Positions 51,214-60,039 of a stretch of DNA of 64,000 nucleotides are shown one piece after another. Below the pieces are notes generated by a model. That model searched no databases. It was given only the letters and a program-made list of their open reading frames with translations, and had not been told where the DNA came from. Origin of the DNA: HRBIN35 sp036741875 (lineage in GTDB: Bacteria > Patescibacteriota > Minisyncoccia > UBA6257 > HR35); the NCBI GenBank assembly GCA_036741875.1, contig DAINRM010000001.1, positions 1 to 64,000 on the forward strand, read 5' to 3'. How positions within the stretch are numbered: the stretch's first letter is position 1; every line of letters starts with the position of its first letter. Made by a program: the position numbers and the translations under genes.

Positions 51214-51856
51214 ATTCGTCCCCCAGTTTGAAAATTACCAAAAACTTTTAGAATATTTAGAAAAAGTTGGGGCTTTAAAAACAGAAAGAATAAAATTAGC
51301 TTTTGAAAAATTTGATAGAAAAGATTTTTTACCTAAAGAAATGAAAGGTTTTGCTTATATCGATTCACCTCTGCCTATTGGTAGTGATGTTGGACAAACA
51401 TGTTCGGCACCCTATGTAACTGCTTTTCTTATAGAACTTTTAAATCCAGAAGAAGAAAATAAGGTTTTAGAAATTGGTTTTGGGAGTGGATGGACTACCT
51501 GTATTTTAGCCGAACTTGTCGGAGAAAACGGTAAAATTTATGCTTTTGAAATTGATGAAAATGTTTTCAATTTTGGTAAAGAAAATATCGAAAGATATAA
51601 TTATATAGAGAAAGGAAGAGTTAAAGTTATTTTAGGTGATGGGAGTAAGGGTTTTAAAGAAGAAGCACCCTTTGATAGAATTTTAGTTAATGCCTTTTCT
51701 CCTGAAGTTCCTCAAGTTTTTATAGAAGAATTAAAAGACAATGGTATTTTAGTTATTCCAGATTATGAAGGCATATGGCAAATTATTAAGAAAAATAATG
51801 AAATAATTAAAAATTATCATTGGGGCTTTGTTTTTGGTCCATTAAGATCAACTTAA
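51206..51856 (+). CDS. pcm: protein-L-isoaspartate O-methyltransferase
   Basis: This 216-residue SAM enzyme repairs damaged Asp/Asn residues. SDVGQTCSAPYVTAFLIELL is the substrate-side signature, VLEIGFGSGWTTCILAEL the SAM motif I and DRILVNAFSPEVPQV motif II/III. The usual T-G-S-G is F-G-S-G. It overlaps rpe by 8 bases. The usual I-S-x-P pattern appears as C-S-A-P. Confidence 0.85.
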   Translation: MFEFVPQFENYQKLLEYLEKVGALKTERIKLAFEKFDRKDFLPKEMKGFAYIDSPLPIGSDVGQTCSAPYVTAFLIELLNPEEENKVLEIGFGSGWTTCILAELVGENGKIYAFEIDENVFNFGKENIERYNYIEKGRVKVILGDGSKGFKEEAPFDRILVNAFSPEVPQVFIEELKDNGILVIPDYEGIWQIIKKNNEIIKNYHWGFVFGPLRST

Positions 51857-51860
51857 AAAA

Positions 51861-53459
51861 ATGAACTTTTTAAATTTAGGTTTAATTTTTATTGTTCTTT
51901 TTTTAATTTCAAGTTTTTTTTATTTAATTAATCAACCACTTCTAATTTCTTATATTATTTCAGGAACTCTTATTTCTAATTTTTTCAATTTAAACGAAAG
52001 TGATATTTCATTTTTAAATTCATTTGCAGATCTAGGAATAATTTTTTTGCTTTTTGTTGTTGGACTTCAGCTTGATTTTAATCTTTTGAAAGAAATAAGC
52101 AAAAAAGCAATTTTAATCGGACTATCGCAAGAAGTTTTAACAATTTTAGCTGGACTTATATTAATAATTCTTTTAGGCTATCCATTTAAACACGCACTTT
52201 TAATTGCTACAGCTCTTTCTTTTTCAAGTACCGCTATTGTTTTAAAAATTCTTTCTGATAAAAAAGAATTGGAAACCTTATATGGAAGGCTTATCATCGG
52301 TTTTATGATTGTTCAAGATATTTTTGCTCTTTTTGTTTTCTTTTTACTTGATCTTCTAGAAACTAATTTTTTAAAATTCCATGAGGTTATTATTTCTTTT
52401 TTATCTTTATTTTTGTTTTTTACTCTTCTTTTTCTCGCCAACAAACTAATTAAAAAGTTTGAAGAAAAAATTGAAAGTAACTTAGAATATTTATTTGTCT
52501 TTTCTTTAAGTTACCTTATGGGTGTTATTAGTTTAGGAAATCTTTTAAATATAGGAAATGAAATAAGTTCGCTTGCTGCTGGGCTTTCTTTAGCTAATTT
52601 TGTTTTCTCAAAAGAGATAGTTTCACGATTTAAACCATTAAGAGATTTTTTTATTTTACTTTTTTTTGTTAAATTAGGATTGAACTTTCCTATTTTTGAA
52701 ATTGATTTTAATTTTCTTTATCGCCTTTCAATTTTAAGTTTTTTTGTAATCTTTATAAATCCCTTAATAGTGATGATCATTATGTGGTTTTTCAAATTTC
52801 CATTAAGGGTAAATTTTGTTGTTAGTTTAAGTTCTGGACAAATTAGCGAATTTTCTTTTGTTATGGTAGACATAGCAAAAGATAAAAGTCTTTTTAATGA
52901 AAATTTAATTCATCTTATCTCAGGAATAGGATTTGTGACTATTTTTGTTTCCTCTTATCTTCTTTATTTTCATGAAACTATTTTTAATAAAATAAAAAGA
53001 TTTCTTCACTTTTTTGAAGTAAAAAGAAAAGAAGAAAAAGAAGAAATCTTTTCATACCAAATACTTCTTTTTGGTGCTGATAGAATAGGTAGCATTATTT
53101 TAAAAAATCTTAAAGATTATAAAGATAAAATTTTGATAGTAGATTATAATCCTGAAATAGTAAAAAAATTAAAGAATGAAAATTATAATGTGATTTATGG
53201 TGACGCTAGTGAAGTAGATTTTTTAGAAGAGTTAAATTTAAAAGAAACAAAAATAGTTATCTCAACAATTCCTGATTTAAATATAAATCTTTTGCTACTA
53301 GAATTTTTAAAATCTAAAAACAAAGAAACAATATTTATTTCTGTAGCAAGTAGGGAAAAAGAAAAATTAGAATTGGAAAATAAAGGATCTGATTTTGTTT
53401 TTATTCCTTATCACTTGGGTGGAGAAGCTATTTCTCAAAAAATAAAAGAACTTATTTAA
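51861..53459 (+). CDS. CPA2-type monovalent cation/proton antiporter with TrkA-N domain
   Basis: The first 385 of 532 residues hold about ten to twelve membrane helices with the family marks: DLGIIFLLFVVGLQLD, ALSFSSTAIVLKIL, GRLIIGFMIVQDIFAL and LGLNFP. After a charged linker comes a Rossmann NAD-binding TrkA-N (RCK) domain (ILLFGADRIGSIILKNL, VIYGDASEVDFLEEL). It exchanges K+ or Na+ for protons. Similar to KefB/KefC and to archaeal Na+/H+ antiporters; the ion cannot be told. Its 3' end is 10 bases from the converging tRNA-Ser. Confidence 0.9.
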   Translation: MNFLNLGLIFIVLFLISSFFYLINQPLLISYIISGTLISNFFNLNESDISFLNSFADLGIIFLLFVVGLQLDFNLLKEISKKAILIGLSQEVLTILAGLILIILLGYPFKHALLIATALSFSSTAIVLKILSDKKELETLYGRLIIGFMIVQDIFALFVFFLLDLLETNFLKFHEVIISFLSLFLFFTLLFLANKLIKKFEEKIESNLEYLFVFSLSYLMGVISLGNLLNIGNEISSLAAGLSLANFVFSKEIVSRFKPLRDFFILLFFVKLGLNFPIFEIDFNFLYRLSILSFFVIFINPLIVMIIMWFFKFPLRVNFVVSLSSGQISEFSFVMVDIAKDKSLFNENLIHLISGIGFVTIFVSSYLLYFHETIFNKIKRFLHFFEVKRKEEKEEIFSYQILLFGADRIGSIILKNLKDYKDKILIVDYNPEIVKKLKNENYNVIYGDASEVDFLEELNLKETKIVISTIPDLNINLLLLEFLKSKNKETIFISVASREKEKLELENKGSDFVFIPYHLGGEAISQKIKELI

Positions 53460-53469
53460 ATAGATTTTG

Positions 53470-53557
53470 CGGAGGGGGTGGGATTCGAACCCACGAGTCC
53501 CCTTAAACGGGGACAGGCCTTAGCAGGGCCTCGCCTTAACCACTTGGCTACCCCTCC
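53470..53557 (-). tRNA. tRNA-Ser (GCT)
   Basis: On the minus strand the acceptor GGAGGGG/CCCCTCC pairs. The anticodon stem AGGCC/GGCCT encloses CTGCTAA, giving GCT. A long variable arm with a CCCC/GGGG stem marks class II, and the discriminator is G. CCA is not encoded. Confidence 0.94.
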
Positions 53558-53562
53558 ATTGG

Positions 53563-53636
53563 TGGACCCGAGGGGACTTGAACCCCTGACCTCCGCCATG
53601 CCATAGCGGCGCTCTAGCCAACTGAGCTACGGGCCC
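53563..53636 (-). tRNA. tRNA-Ala (GGC)
   Basis: On the minus strand the acceptor GGGCCCG/CGGGTCC again has the G3-T70 alanine identity pair. The anticodon loop ATGGCAT gives GGC. The last pair of the anticodon stem is T-G. It complements the TGC isoacceptor at 13 kb and lies 5 bases from tRNA-Ser. Confidence 0.92.
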
Positions 53637-53651
53637 TTTTAATTTATTATA

Positions 53652-55361
53652 CTATAAAATATTAATTTCTAAAATATCTTCGAATTTCTTTTTCATTAAA
53701 AAAACTAAATTTTCTAATTCCTTTTTATTTTCCTTTTCTATTTTAATTTTCAAAGAGATAAAACCTGGTTTTATTAAAGTGTTAAAATAAACAATTTTTA
53801 TTTTTTTCTCTTTTAAAAAATCTAAAATTTTATCAATAATTTCGGGTTTATTTTTCGTCTTTATTATAAGAACAAATCTTGATAAGTTTAAAATTTTTAT
53901 CTGATTTTCTAATAAATATTTTCTTATTTTCTTTCTAGCATTAGTTGTTTTAACAAAATTAAGCCAATCAGGACTTGGGTATTTCTTTTTATTAACTATT
54001 ATTTCTACCACATCACCATTTTTAAGTTCATAATCTAAGGGAACAAGTTTACCATTAACTTTAGCTCTTTCAGCATGATTTCCTATCTCTGTATGAATTT
54101 TATAAGCAAAATCGATTGGTGTGGAACCAACAGGAAGTTCGATAACTTTTCCTTTAGGTGTTAAAACATAAATTTTTTCTTTTAAAAGATCCATTTTTAT
54201 TTCTTCCATAATTTCGCTATAATCTTTATAATTCTCTTTTAATTCTCTTATCTTATTTAAAATTTCTAAATCTTCCTTAGAAGTAAAAATAGTTAAGTTT
54301 TTTCTATAAACTTTTGTTTTTTTAGCTTCCGAATAGGCAAAATAAGCTGCGGTTCCGTATTCGTTAATCTCATGCATTTTCAAGGTTCTTATCTGAAACT
54401 CAACATGAAAACCTTGAGGTACAAAAACAACTGTATGTAAACTCATATAACCATTTGGTTTTGGCTTAGCAATATAATCATCAAATTCTGAATTCAAAAA
54501 TGGATAAAGAGAATGAATAATACCTAAAACATGATAACATTCTTCAATTTGGTCAACAACAATTCTTACACCGAAAATATCATAAATCAAATTAATATCA
54601 AAATTTTTCTTAACCAACTTTTTATAGATACTTGAATAAGTTTTAATTCGATAACTTATAAAATGTAATTTTATATTATTTTTTTCTATTTCTTTTTTTA
54701 CTTTTTCAATGATCTCCGGTAAATAGTTTTTTCCCTTATTTATTTTTTCTTCAAATGTTTTTTTGACCCATTCATATTTTTCTGGTTCTAAAAATTTAAA
54801 GCAAAGTTCATCTAATTCGCTTGCCCAAACATAAATTCCTAATCTTGTAGCTAAGGGTACAAATATATCACGAGTTTCTAGGGCTATTCTTCTTACTTTT
54901 TCTTTAGGTAAGTATTCTAAAGTTCTCATATTATCTAATCTATCAGCTAATTTTATTATAGCTATTCTTAAATCTTCGGATATTTTCAAAATTAAATTAA
55001 GAAGGTTTTTAGCTTGTTCTTCTTCTGTATCGTAATATTTATAATGACCAATCTTTGTTACTCCTTTGACCAACTCTGTAATTTCTTCGCCAAATTCTTT
55101 TTTCATTTCTTCCTCACTTACATGACAGTCTTCTAAAACATCATGTAAAATGCCCGCAGAGATTACTTCAGGTCCTGATTTTATTTCTGCTAAATTAAGT
55201 GCTGTTCTCAAAGAGTGATTAAAATAAGGTTCTCCGTTTTTTCTTTTTTGACCTTCATGAGCTTTTTGAGCAAAATCAAATGCTTTTTTTACTAAAGAAA
55301 GCTCTCCTTCTTCAAAATTGATAAATAAGCTAATCTTTTTTTTAAATTCTTCCCAGGACAT
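53652..55361 (-). CDS. rel: RelA/SpoT-type (p)ppGpp synthetase/hydrolase
   Basis: This 569-residue bifunctional alarmone enzyme has an HD hydrolase domain (H49, H73-D74 in ILHDVLED, then IKLADRLDNMRT) and a synthetase domain (YRIKTYSSIYKKL, YDIFGVRIVV, KPNGYMSLHT, EFQIRTLKMHE). A TGS domain follows (VLTPKGKVIELPVGSTPIDFAYKIHTEIG), then a C-terminal ACT-like end. It is shorter than the usual 700-740 residues because the region between TGS and ACT is reduced. Both active sites look intact. Confidence 0.93.
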   Translation of the reverse strand: MSWEEFKKKISLFINFEEGELSLVKKAFDFAQKAHEGQKRKNGEPYFNHSLRTALNLAEIKSGPEVISAGILHDVLEDCHVSEEEMKKEFGEEITELVKGVTKIGHYKYYDTEEEQAKNLLNLILKISEDLRIAIIKLADRLDNMRTLEYLPKEKVRRIALETRDIFVPLATRLGIYVWASELDELCFKFLEPEKYEWVKKTFEEKINKGKNYLPEIIEKVKKEIEKNNIKLHFISYRIKTYSSIYKKLVKKNFDINLIYDIFGVRIVVDQIEECYHVLGIIHSLYPFLNSEFDDYIAKPKPNGYMSLHTVVFVPQGFHVEFQIRTLKMHEINEYGTAAYFAYSEAKKTKVYRKNLTIFTSKEDLEILNKIRELKENYKDYSEIMEEIKMDLLKEKIYVLTPKGKVIELPVGSTPIDFAYKIHTEIGNHAERAKVNGKLVPLDYELKNGDVVEIIVNKKKYPSPDWLNFVKTTNARKKIRKYLLENQIKILNLSRFVLIIKTKNKPEIIDKILDFLKEKKIKIVYFNTLIKPGFISLKIKIEKENKKELENLVFLMKKKFEDILEINIL

Positions 55362-55380
55362 TTTAAAGTTCTCTTAAAAA

Positions 55381-56184
55381 TTAGAGTTTTAAAATTAATT
55401 TTAAGACAAAAACTAAGAAAAAGAAAAATGAGTTAGAGACTACTAAAGAAGAACTTAGAGGAAAATTAAAAAGAAAAGAAATTAAAAAACCGTTAAAAAT
55501 ATTAAGAATACTAATCAAAGGAGAAAAAATAACTATTTGTTTAAAACTTCTGCTTAAAAGCGAAGAAGACATAGGAGGTAAAATTAAAAGAGCAGTAATT
55601 AGAACAATACCAATAATCTTTATACCTAAAATAGTGGCTATTCCTAAGATAAGATAGAATAAATATTCAAAAAGATTAACGTTAAAACCTCTAAGGATAG
55701 CTTCATTTCTATCTAAAAAAATAAGGACAAATTTTTTAAAAAATGAAATTGTTAAAAATAAAATTAGTGATGAGAGAGAAATAACTAAATAAAAATCAAA
55801 TTGACTTAAGGTTAAAATATTGCCGATGAAAAAATTTAAAAGTTCTGGTTGGTATCCTTTTTTAAGGCTAACAATGATGATACCTAAAGAAAGAAAAGTA
55901 ACAAAAATAAGTCCTATCAAGGCGTCTGAATATATTCTGGTTTTTCTTTCTAAAAAATAAATTAGCGAGGAAAAAATTATACCACCAAGAATACCCAAGG
56001 GTATAAGCTCTAAACCTAAAAAATAAGCAATAGCTAAAGAAAAAACTGAAGCATGAGCAATGCCATCGCTAAAAAAAGAAAGTCTTTTTAAAAGAACAAA
56101 AATTCCTAAAAGAGAATAAGTAATACCTAAAAAAATTAAAAGGATAAGAGGTTTTAATAAAAATAAATATTCTTCAATATTCAT
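55381..56184 (-). CDS. znuB: zinc/manganese ABC transporter permease
   Basis: This is a 267-residue membrane protein of the ABC-3 family with about eight helices: LGITYSLLGIFVLLKRLSFFSDGIAHASVF is the conserved early region, and FLDRNEAILRGFNV and IIGIVLITALLILPPMSSSLLSRS are later marks. It overlaps znuC by 11 bases and follows znuA-znuC in the operon. The DGIAHA motif is typical of metal-type ABC-3 permeases. Confidence 0.92.
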   Translation of the reverse strand: MNIEEYLFLLKPLILLIFLGITYSLLGIFVLLKRLSFFSDGIAHASVFSLAIAYFLGLELIPLGILGGIIFSSLIYFLERKTRIYSDALIGLIFVTFLSLGIIIVSLKKGYQPELLNFFIGNILTLSQFDFYLVISLSSLILFLTISFFKKFVLIFLDRNEAILRGFNVNLFEYLFYLILGIATILGIKIIGIVLITALLILPPMSSSLLSRSFKQIVIFSPLISILNIFNGFLISFLFNFPLSSSLVVSNSFFFFLVFVLKLILKL

Positions 56185-56905
56185 TTTTTTCTAAGGGTTT
56201 ATTAAAAGGATAAACAAAAATCTCTCTACCATAAAGTTCTTTTAAAATTTCTTCTTTAAAAAGTAAAGTTATAGGACCATTACAAACAAGTTTTTTATTT
56301 AAACAAATAACATGAGTGGCAAAATGATGAACAATAGTAATTTCATGGGTGACAAGAAGAATAGTTAGCTTGTGTTCTTTATTTAAAAAACGAATTATCT
56401 CATAAAACTCTTTTTGTCCAGCAATATCTATTTCGCTTATGGGCTCATCTAAAAGGAGAATTTTAGGATCATTAATTAAAGCTCGGCAAAATAAAACTCT
56501 TTGAAGCTGACCACCGGAAAGTTCTCTCAAAAGTTTATCTTTATAATCTAAAATATCAAGCTCTCTTAAATGATGTTCTAAATGAGATTTTTTAGGTAAA
56601 GTTTCATCTGTTAAATTAAACTCTAAAAATTCTTTAACTGTCATAGGAAGAAATTTCTCTATTTCAAAATGCTGAGGAACATAACCTATAACTTTTCTTT
56701 GCTCGTAATTTGGTTTGCCATAAATCAAAATTTCTCCATTATAGGGGATAAAACCCATAATAGCTTTAAGTAAAGTTGATTTACCAGAACCATTGGGACC
56801 TATTACAGCAGTAATATTTCCTTCTTCAACATCAAAACTAATATTATCTAAAACCTTAAAATTACCAAAGCTTACATTTAAATTTCTTACCTCAATAGCT
56901 TTCAT
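56174..56905 (-). CDS. znuC: zinc/manganese ABC transporter ATP-binding protein
   Basis: This is a 243-residue ATPase with Walker A GPNGSGKST (about 36-44), Q loop VPQHFEIE, signature LSGGQLQR, Walker B ILLLDEPISEID and H-loop VTHE. It drives uptake with ZnuA and ZnuB. The start overlaps znuA by 4 bases and its end overlaps znuB. Confidence 0.93.
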   Translation of the reverse strand: MKAIEVRNLNVSFGNFKVLDNISFDVEEGNITAVIGPNGSGKSTLLKAIMGFIPYNGEILIYGKPNYEQRKVIGYVPQHFEIEKFLPMTVKEFLEFNLTDETLPKKSHLEHHLRELDILDYKDKLLRELSGGQLQRVLFCRALINDPKILLLDEPISEIDIAGQKEFYEIIRFLNKEHKLTILLVTHEITIVHHFATHVICLNKKLVCNGPITLLFKEEILKELYGREIFVYPFNKPLEKNEY

Positions 56906-57780
56906 TTTCCTAAGGCTTCTTTAATTATTTTAACATTTTCTTTATAAGCAGAAAAGAAGTCTTCTTTACCTGTTTCTAAGGTATCCAGATAATAAACCTT
57001 TAGGCTATATTCTTTAGCAAAATTTTCTGCCTCTTTATTAGAAGCAAATTTTTCTCCAAAAATAGCTTTGATGTCATATTTTTTAATAAGAGAAATTAAG
57101 TTTTTTATTTCTTGTGGCGTTAGTTCTCCTTCTTCTTTTTCTAAATAACCAACAATTTCAAAATTATAATCCCTAGCAAAGTATGATAAAAAGTTATGTT
57201 GTGTCACAATTTTTCTTTTTTTTATATCTTTTAACTCGTTAAAAGTAAATTTATCGAGTTCTTCAATTTTTTCTTTAAGTTTTAAATATCTTTCTTTATA
57301 ATAGTCTTTATTTTGAATGTCAATCTCTTCTAAAAACTTATAAATATTTTCTGCTACCTTTAAATTTTCTTTTAGAGAAAACCAAAAATGTGGATCTTTT
57401 TCTTTATCTTGGATAATAAAATCAACTCCTTGAGTAACATTAATTAACTTTATTTTTGGATTAATATTTTTAATTCTCGAAACCCAAAAATCTATACTTA
57501 GGTCAGCATATAATATATAATTCATATTTTGAATTTTTTCCAAAGCTTCTGGAGTTAAATCAAAATGATGGGGGTCTGAACCTACAGGCATTATAAGCTC
57601 AAATTTAACTTTATCACCGCCTATTTCTTTAGCTAAGTAGTAAATCGGATAAAGAGAAACACCTATTTTATCTTCATTATGAGTAGGCTTTGATTTTTTA
57701 AAGTAAAAGAAAAAAGTTAAAGATGATAAATAAAAAATTAAAATTAATATTAATATTAAAAGAAAAAATTTGTTTTTCAT
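56902..57780 (-). CDS. znuA: zinc-binding ABC transporter substrate protein
   Basis: This 292-residue exported binding protein of cluster A-I has an N-terminal hydrophobic helix (FLLILILILIFYLSSL) without a lipobox Cys, so it may be membrane-tethered. Metal ligands are readable as H in SDPHHFDL, H in KDPHFW, H in VTQHNF and an acidic residue in the IFGEKF region. The His-rich acidic loop common in zinc-specific members is absent, so manganese is possible too. The start overlaps mltG by 4 bases. Confidence 0.9.
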   Translation of the reverse strand: MKNKFFLLILILILIFYLSSLTFFFYFKKSKPTHNEDKIGVSLYPIYYLAKEIGGDKVKFELIMPVGSDPHHFDLTPEALEKIQNMNYILYADLSIDFWVSRIKNINPKIKLINVTQGVDFIIQDKEKDPHFWFSLKENLKVAENIYKFLEEIDIQNKDYYKERYLKLKEKIEELDKFTFNELKDIKKRKIVTQHNFLSYFARDYNFEIVGYLEKEEGELTPQEIKNLISLIKKYDIKAIFGEKFASNKEAENFAKEYSLKVYYLDTLETGKEDFFSAYKENVKIIKEALGK

Positions 57781-58784
57781 TTCTTTAAGTAATTTTTAAT
57801 ATTTTCTAAATGCTCCTTATATGTTTTCGCATAATAAGCTTTTCCTTCTTTATCTGTTAAATAAAACCAATAATCAGTTTCTTTAGGATCAATTACCGCT
57901 CTTACAGCAAAAACTCCTGGATTAGAAATAGGCGTTGGGGGTAAACCTAATCTTTTATAAGTATTAAATGGAGAATCTCTATTTAAGTCTTCTTTAGTTA
58001 AATCATCTTGACAAAATCTAAAACCACATTTTTCATAAACTAAAGTAGCATCTGCTTGAAGTTTAATATTATTTTTATATCTTTTGATTAAAATACTGGC
58101 GATAATAGGAAAATCTTCGCTTTTCTTAGCCTCTTTTTCAACAATAGAAGCAAAAATTAAGACTTCATAAGGATTTAAATCATTAGCTTTTAAAAGTTCG
58201 GGTAAAAGTTTTTTTTCAAAATTAGAAAAAACTTTTCTTAATATTTCCCTCTCTTTTTCTTCTTTATAAAATTCATAAGTATCGGGCATAAAAAAACCTT
58301 CTAAACTTGATGTTGGAGAAAAATATTTTAAAAGAAGTGGTGTTCCATAATCTTTCAAAGTTAAATTAGAAAAATTAACATTAAAACCTTTTTGTCTAAA
58401 TGTTTCTTCAATTTCTTTAATGGTGGCTCCTTCGGGAATTAATATTTTAATTCCTTGGCCGCCCTTTTCTAATATTTTAATTACATCAAAAAGATTCAAA
58501 AAACCATAAAATTCATAAAAACCAGCTTTTAACTTGGATCCTTTCAAAACAACGAAAAATTTAAAATAAAAAGAAGATCTAATAATACCTTCTTTTTCTA
58601 AAAGCCAAGCTATTTCATTAATTTTTGTTCCGGGAGAAATATAAATCTTTTTAGGTGTTCCTAAAAAAACAGGATAGAAAAGATAATAAAGAGTAAAAGA
58701 AATTATTAAAACCATAAAAAAAGAAAAAATAAACAGAGGATAAAGTTTGATTATTTTTTTATAAATTATTTCTTGATCAGTCAT
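57777..58784 (-). CDS. mltG: endolytic murein transglycosylase MltG
   Basis: This is a 335-residue protein with one N-terminal membrane helix (LFIFSFFMVLIISFTLYYL), a LysM-like region (YISPGTKINEIAWLLEKEGII) and the YceG catalytic domain. The catalytic glutamate is in ASIVEKEAK, and LQADATLVYEKCG, SPFNTYKRLGLPPTPISNPG and a YFAKTYKEH-like end (YYAKTYKEH) are family marks. It cuts nascent glycan strands. It overlaps the phosphohexomutase by 8 bases. Confidence 0.94.
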   Translation of the reverse strand: MTDQEIIYKKIIKLYPLFIFSFFMVLIISFTLYYLFYPVFLGTPKKIYISPGTKINEIAWLLEKEGIIRSSFYFKFFVVLKGSKLKAGFYEFYGFLNLFDVIKILEKGGQGIKILIPEGATIKEIEETFRQKGFNVNFSNLTLKDYGTPLLLKYFSPTSSLEGFFMPDTYEFYKEEKEREILRKVFSNFEKKLLPELLKANDLNPYEVLIFASIVEKEAKKSEDFPIIASILIKRYKNNIKLQADATLVYEKCGFRFCQDDLTKEDLNRDSPFNTYKRLGLPPTPISNPGVFAVRAVIDPKETDYWFYLTDKEGKAYYAKTYKEHLENIKNYLKK

Positions 58785-59922
58785 TTTTTATTTCCTTAAC
58801 TATTTCTTCAACATCTTTGCCTTCGACAGAAAAGCGCCAAACATTTTCTGTAGCTGATCTTCTTAAATGAACAAAATTTTTTTGATTATAAAGAAAAATA
58901 CCGTCAAATTTTTTAATTTTCAAATTAAATTTTCTTTTTAAATTATAAACTAATTTCTTTTCATTTTTAATTTTTAGAGAAAATCTTCTTATCTTCAAAT
59001 TATTCAAAATATCTAAAAATTTTTTTTGATTAAAGTTTCTCAAAAAAAGAGGTAAAGAAAGATAAGGTGCTTCTGTTTTTAAATCTTTAAAAAAGTAAAA
59101 ATGTCCGGATGGCTCAAAAGCTAAATCCAATTTATGTTTTTTAAAGGCTGATTTAAAGTAAATATGACCTGTAGGAATATAAAAAATTTTTTTATTTAAT
59201 CTTCTAAGTTTTTCTTCCAGAAATTTCGAAAAATAAATAGGAGTTCCAAGTTTTTTATATTTTTTAGAAAGAGAAATAAAGTAAAAAATAATATCTAAAG
59301 GAACTTCATTTTTTTTATAAAAATAATAAATTCTATCATTATCGTTGTCACTCTTTATAAAAAAATCACTTTTGTTATTATGGTAAATATTTAAAAGTTT
59401 GAAGTAGGGAAAAGTAAATTTTAGAAAATCATTTTTAACATCAAATCTTAATTCAAATTTCTTTTCTAAAGAGTAATTTTTTGAAAGCTCTTCAAAATAA
59501 TCTTTAATATAACCTAAACCAACATCATTTTTTATTTTTTTAATTTTAAACTTAGAAATTTTTCTAATTTTTTTTAATTTTTTAGGTTTCCACGACGTTC
59601 CGTCAGGTAAAAAAAATTTAAGACCAGCATAAGTTTTGGGTAGATGTGAAGCAGTTAAAATAATTCCAGGAAGTTTTTCTTTCAAACAAAAAAAATAGAA
59701 AATGGGTGTAGGAAGAGAACCAAGATTTTTAAAGAAAGCAAACTTTTTAATAAGATAATCTTTTATGATCAAACTTTTTTCATTTAGATCAGAGCTTAAA
59801 ATTATTTTTTTGAAACTATATCTTTTTTCTAAAAAACTTTTAAAACTTAAGATTAAATAATCAACAATTTCTGGGTTTATCTCTCTATTAAAAATTCCCC
59901 TCACATCATACTTAAGAAGCAT
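58777..59922 (-). CDS. phosphomannomutase/phosphoglucomutase-like protein
   Basis: This 381-residue protein, shorter and more diverged than the usual 450 residues, still shows every active-site loop: KYDVRGIF at the start, the phosphoserine loop TASHLPKTYAGLKF, the metal loop SDNDNDRI, the sugar loop EPSGHFYF and the phosphate loop RRSATENVWRFSVEG. It should interconvert hexose 1- and 6-phosphates. A TTG 18 bases upstream is in frame, but the ATG at 59922 begins at the expected place and has TATAAA 7 bases before it. It heads the minus-strand run to znuB. Confidence 0.83.
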   Translation of the reverse strand: MLLKYDVRGIFNREINPEIVDYLILSFKSFLEKRYSFKKIILSSDLNEKSLIIKDYLIKKFAFFKNLGSLPTPIFYFFCLKEKLPGIILTASHLPKTYAGLKFFLPDGTSWKPKKLKKIRKISKFKIKKIKNDVGLGYIKDYFEELSKNYSLEKKFELRFDVKNDFLKFTFPYFKLLNIYHNNKSDFFIKSDNDNDRIYYFYKKNEVPLDIIFYFISLSKKYKKLGTPIYFSKFLEEKLRRLNKKIFYIPTGHIYFKSAFKKHKLDLAFEPSGHFYFFKDLKTEAPYLSLPLFLRNFNQKKFLDILNNLKIRRFSLKIKNEKKLVYNLKRKFNLKIKKFDGIFLYNQKNFVHLRRSATENVWRFSVEGKDVEEIVKEIKND

Positions 59923-60039
59923 AAGAAAATTTATATACAAAAATCTTGTTTTATTATTTCAAATTATTTTAATTTTAACCTAAATTTTTATAATTTTTTT
60001 AATTTTCGTAAATTATTTTGTAAGTGATAAAATTTAATT

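Noticed and set aside
59590..59625. A GACGTTCCGTC inverted repeat resembling the palindrome at 687-717
   Set aside because: It has only a 4-bp stem and lies in conserved coding sequence of the phosphohexomutase, with no flanking arm similarity. It is most likely chance.
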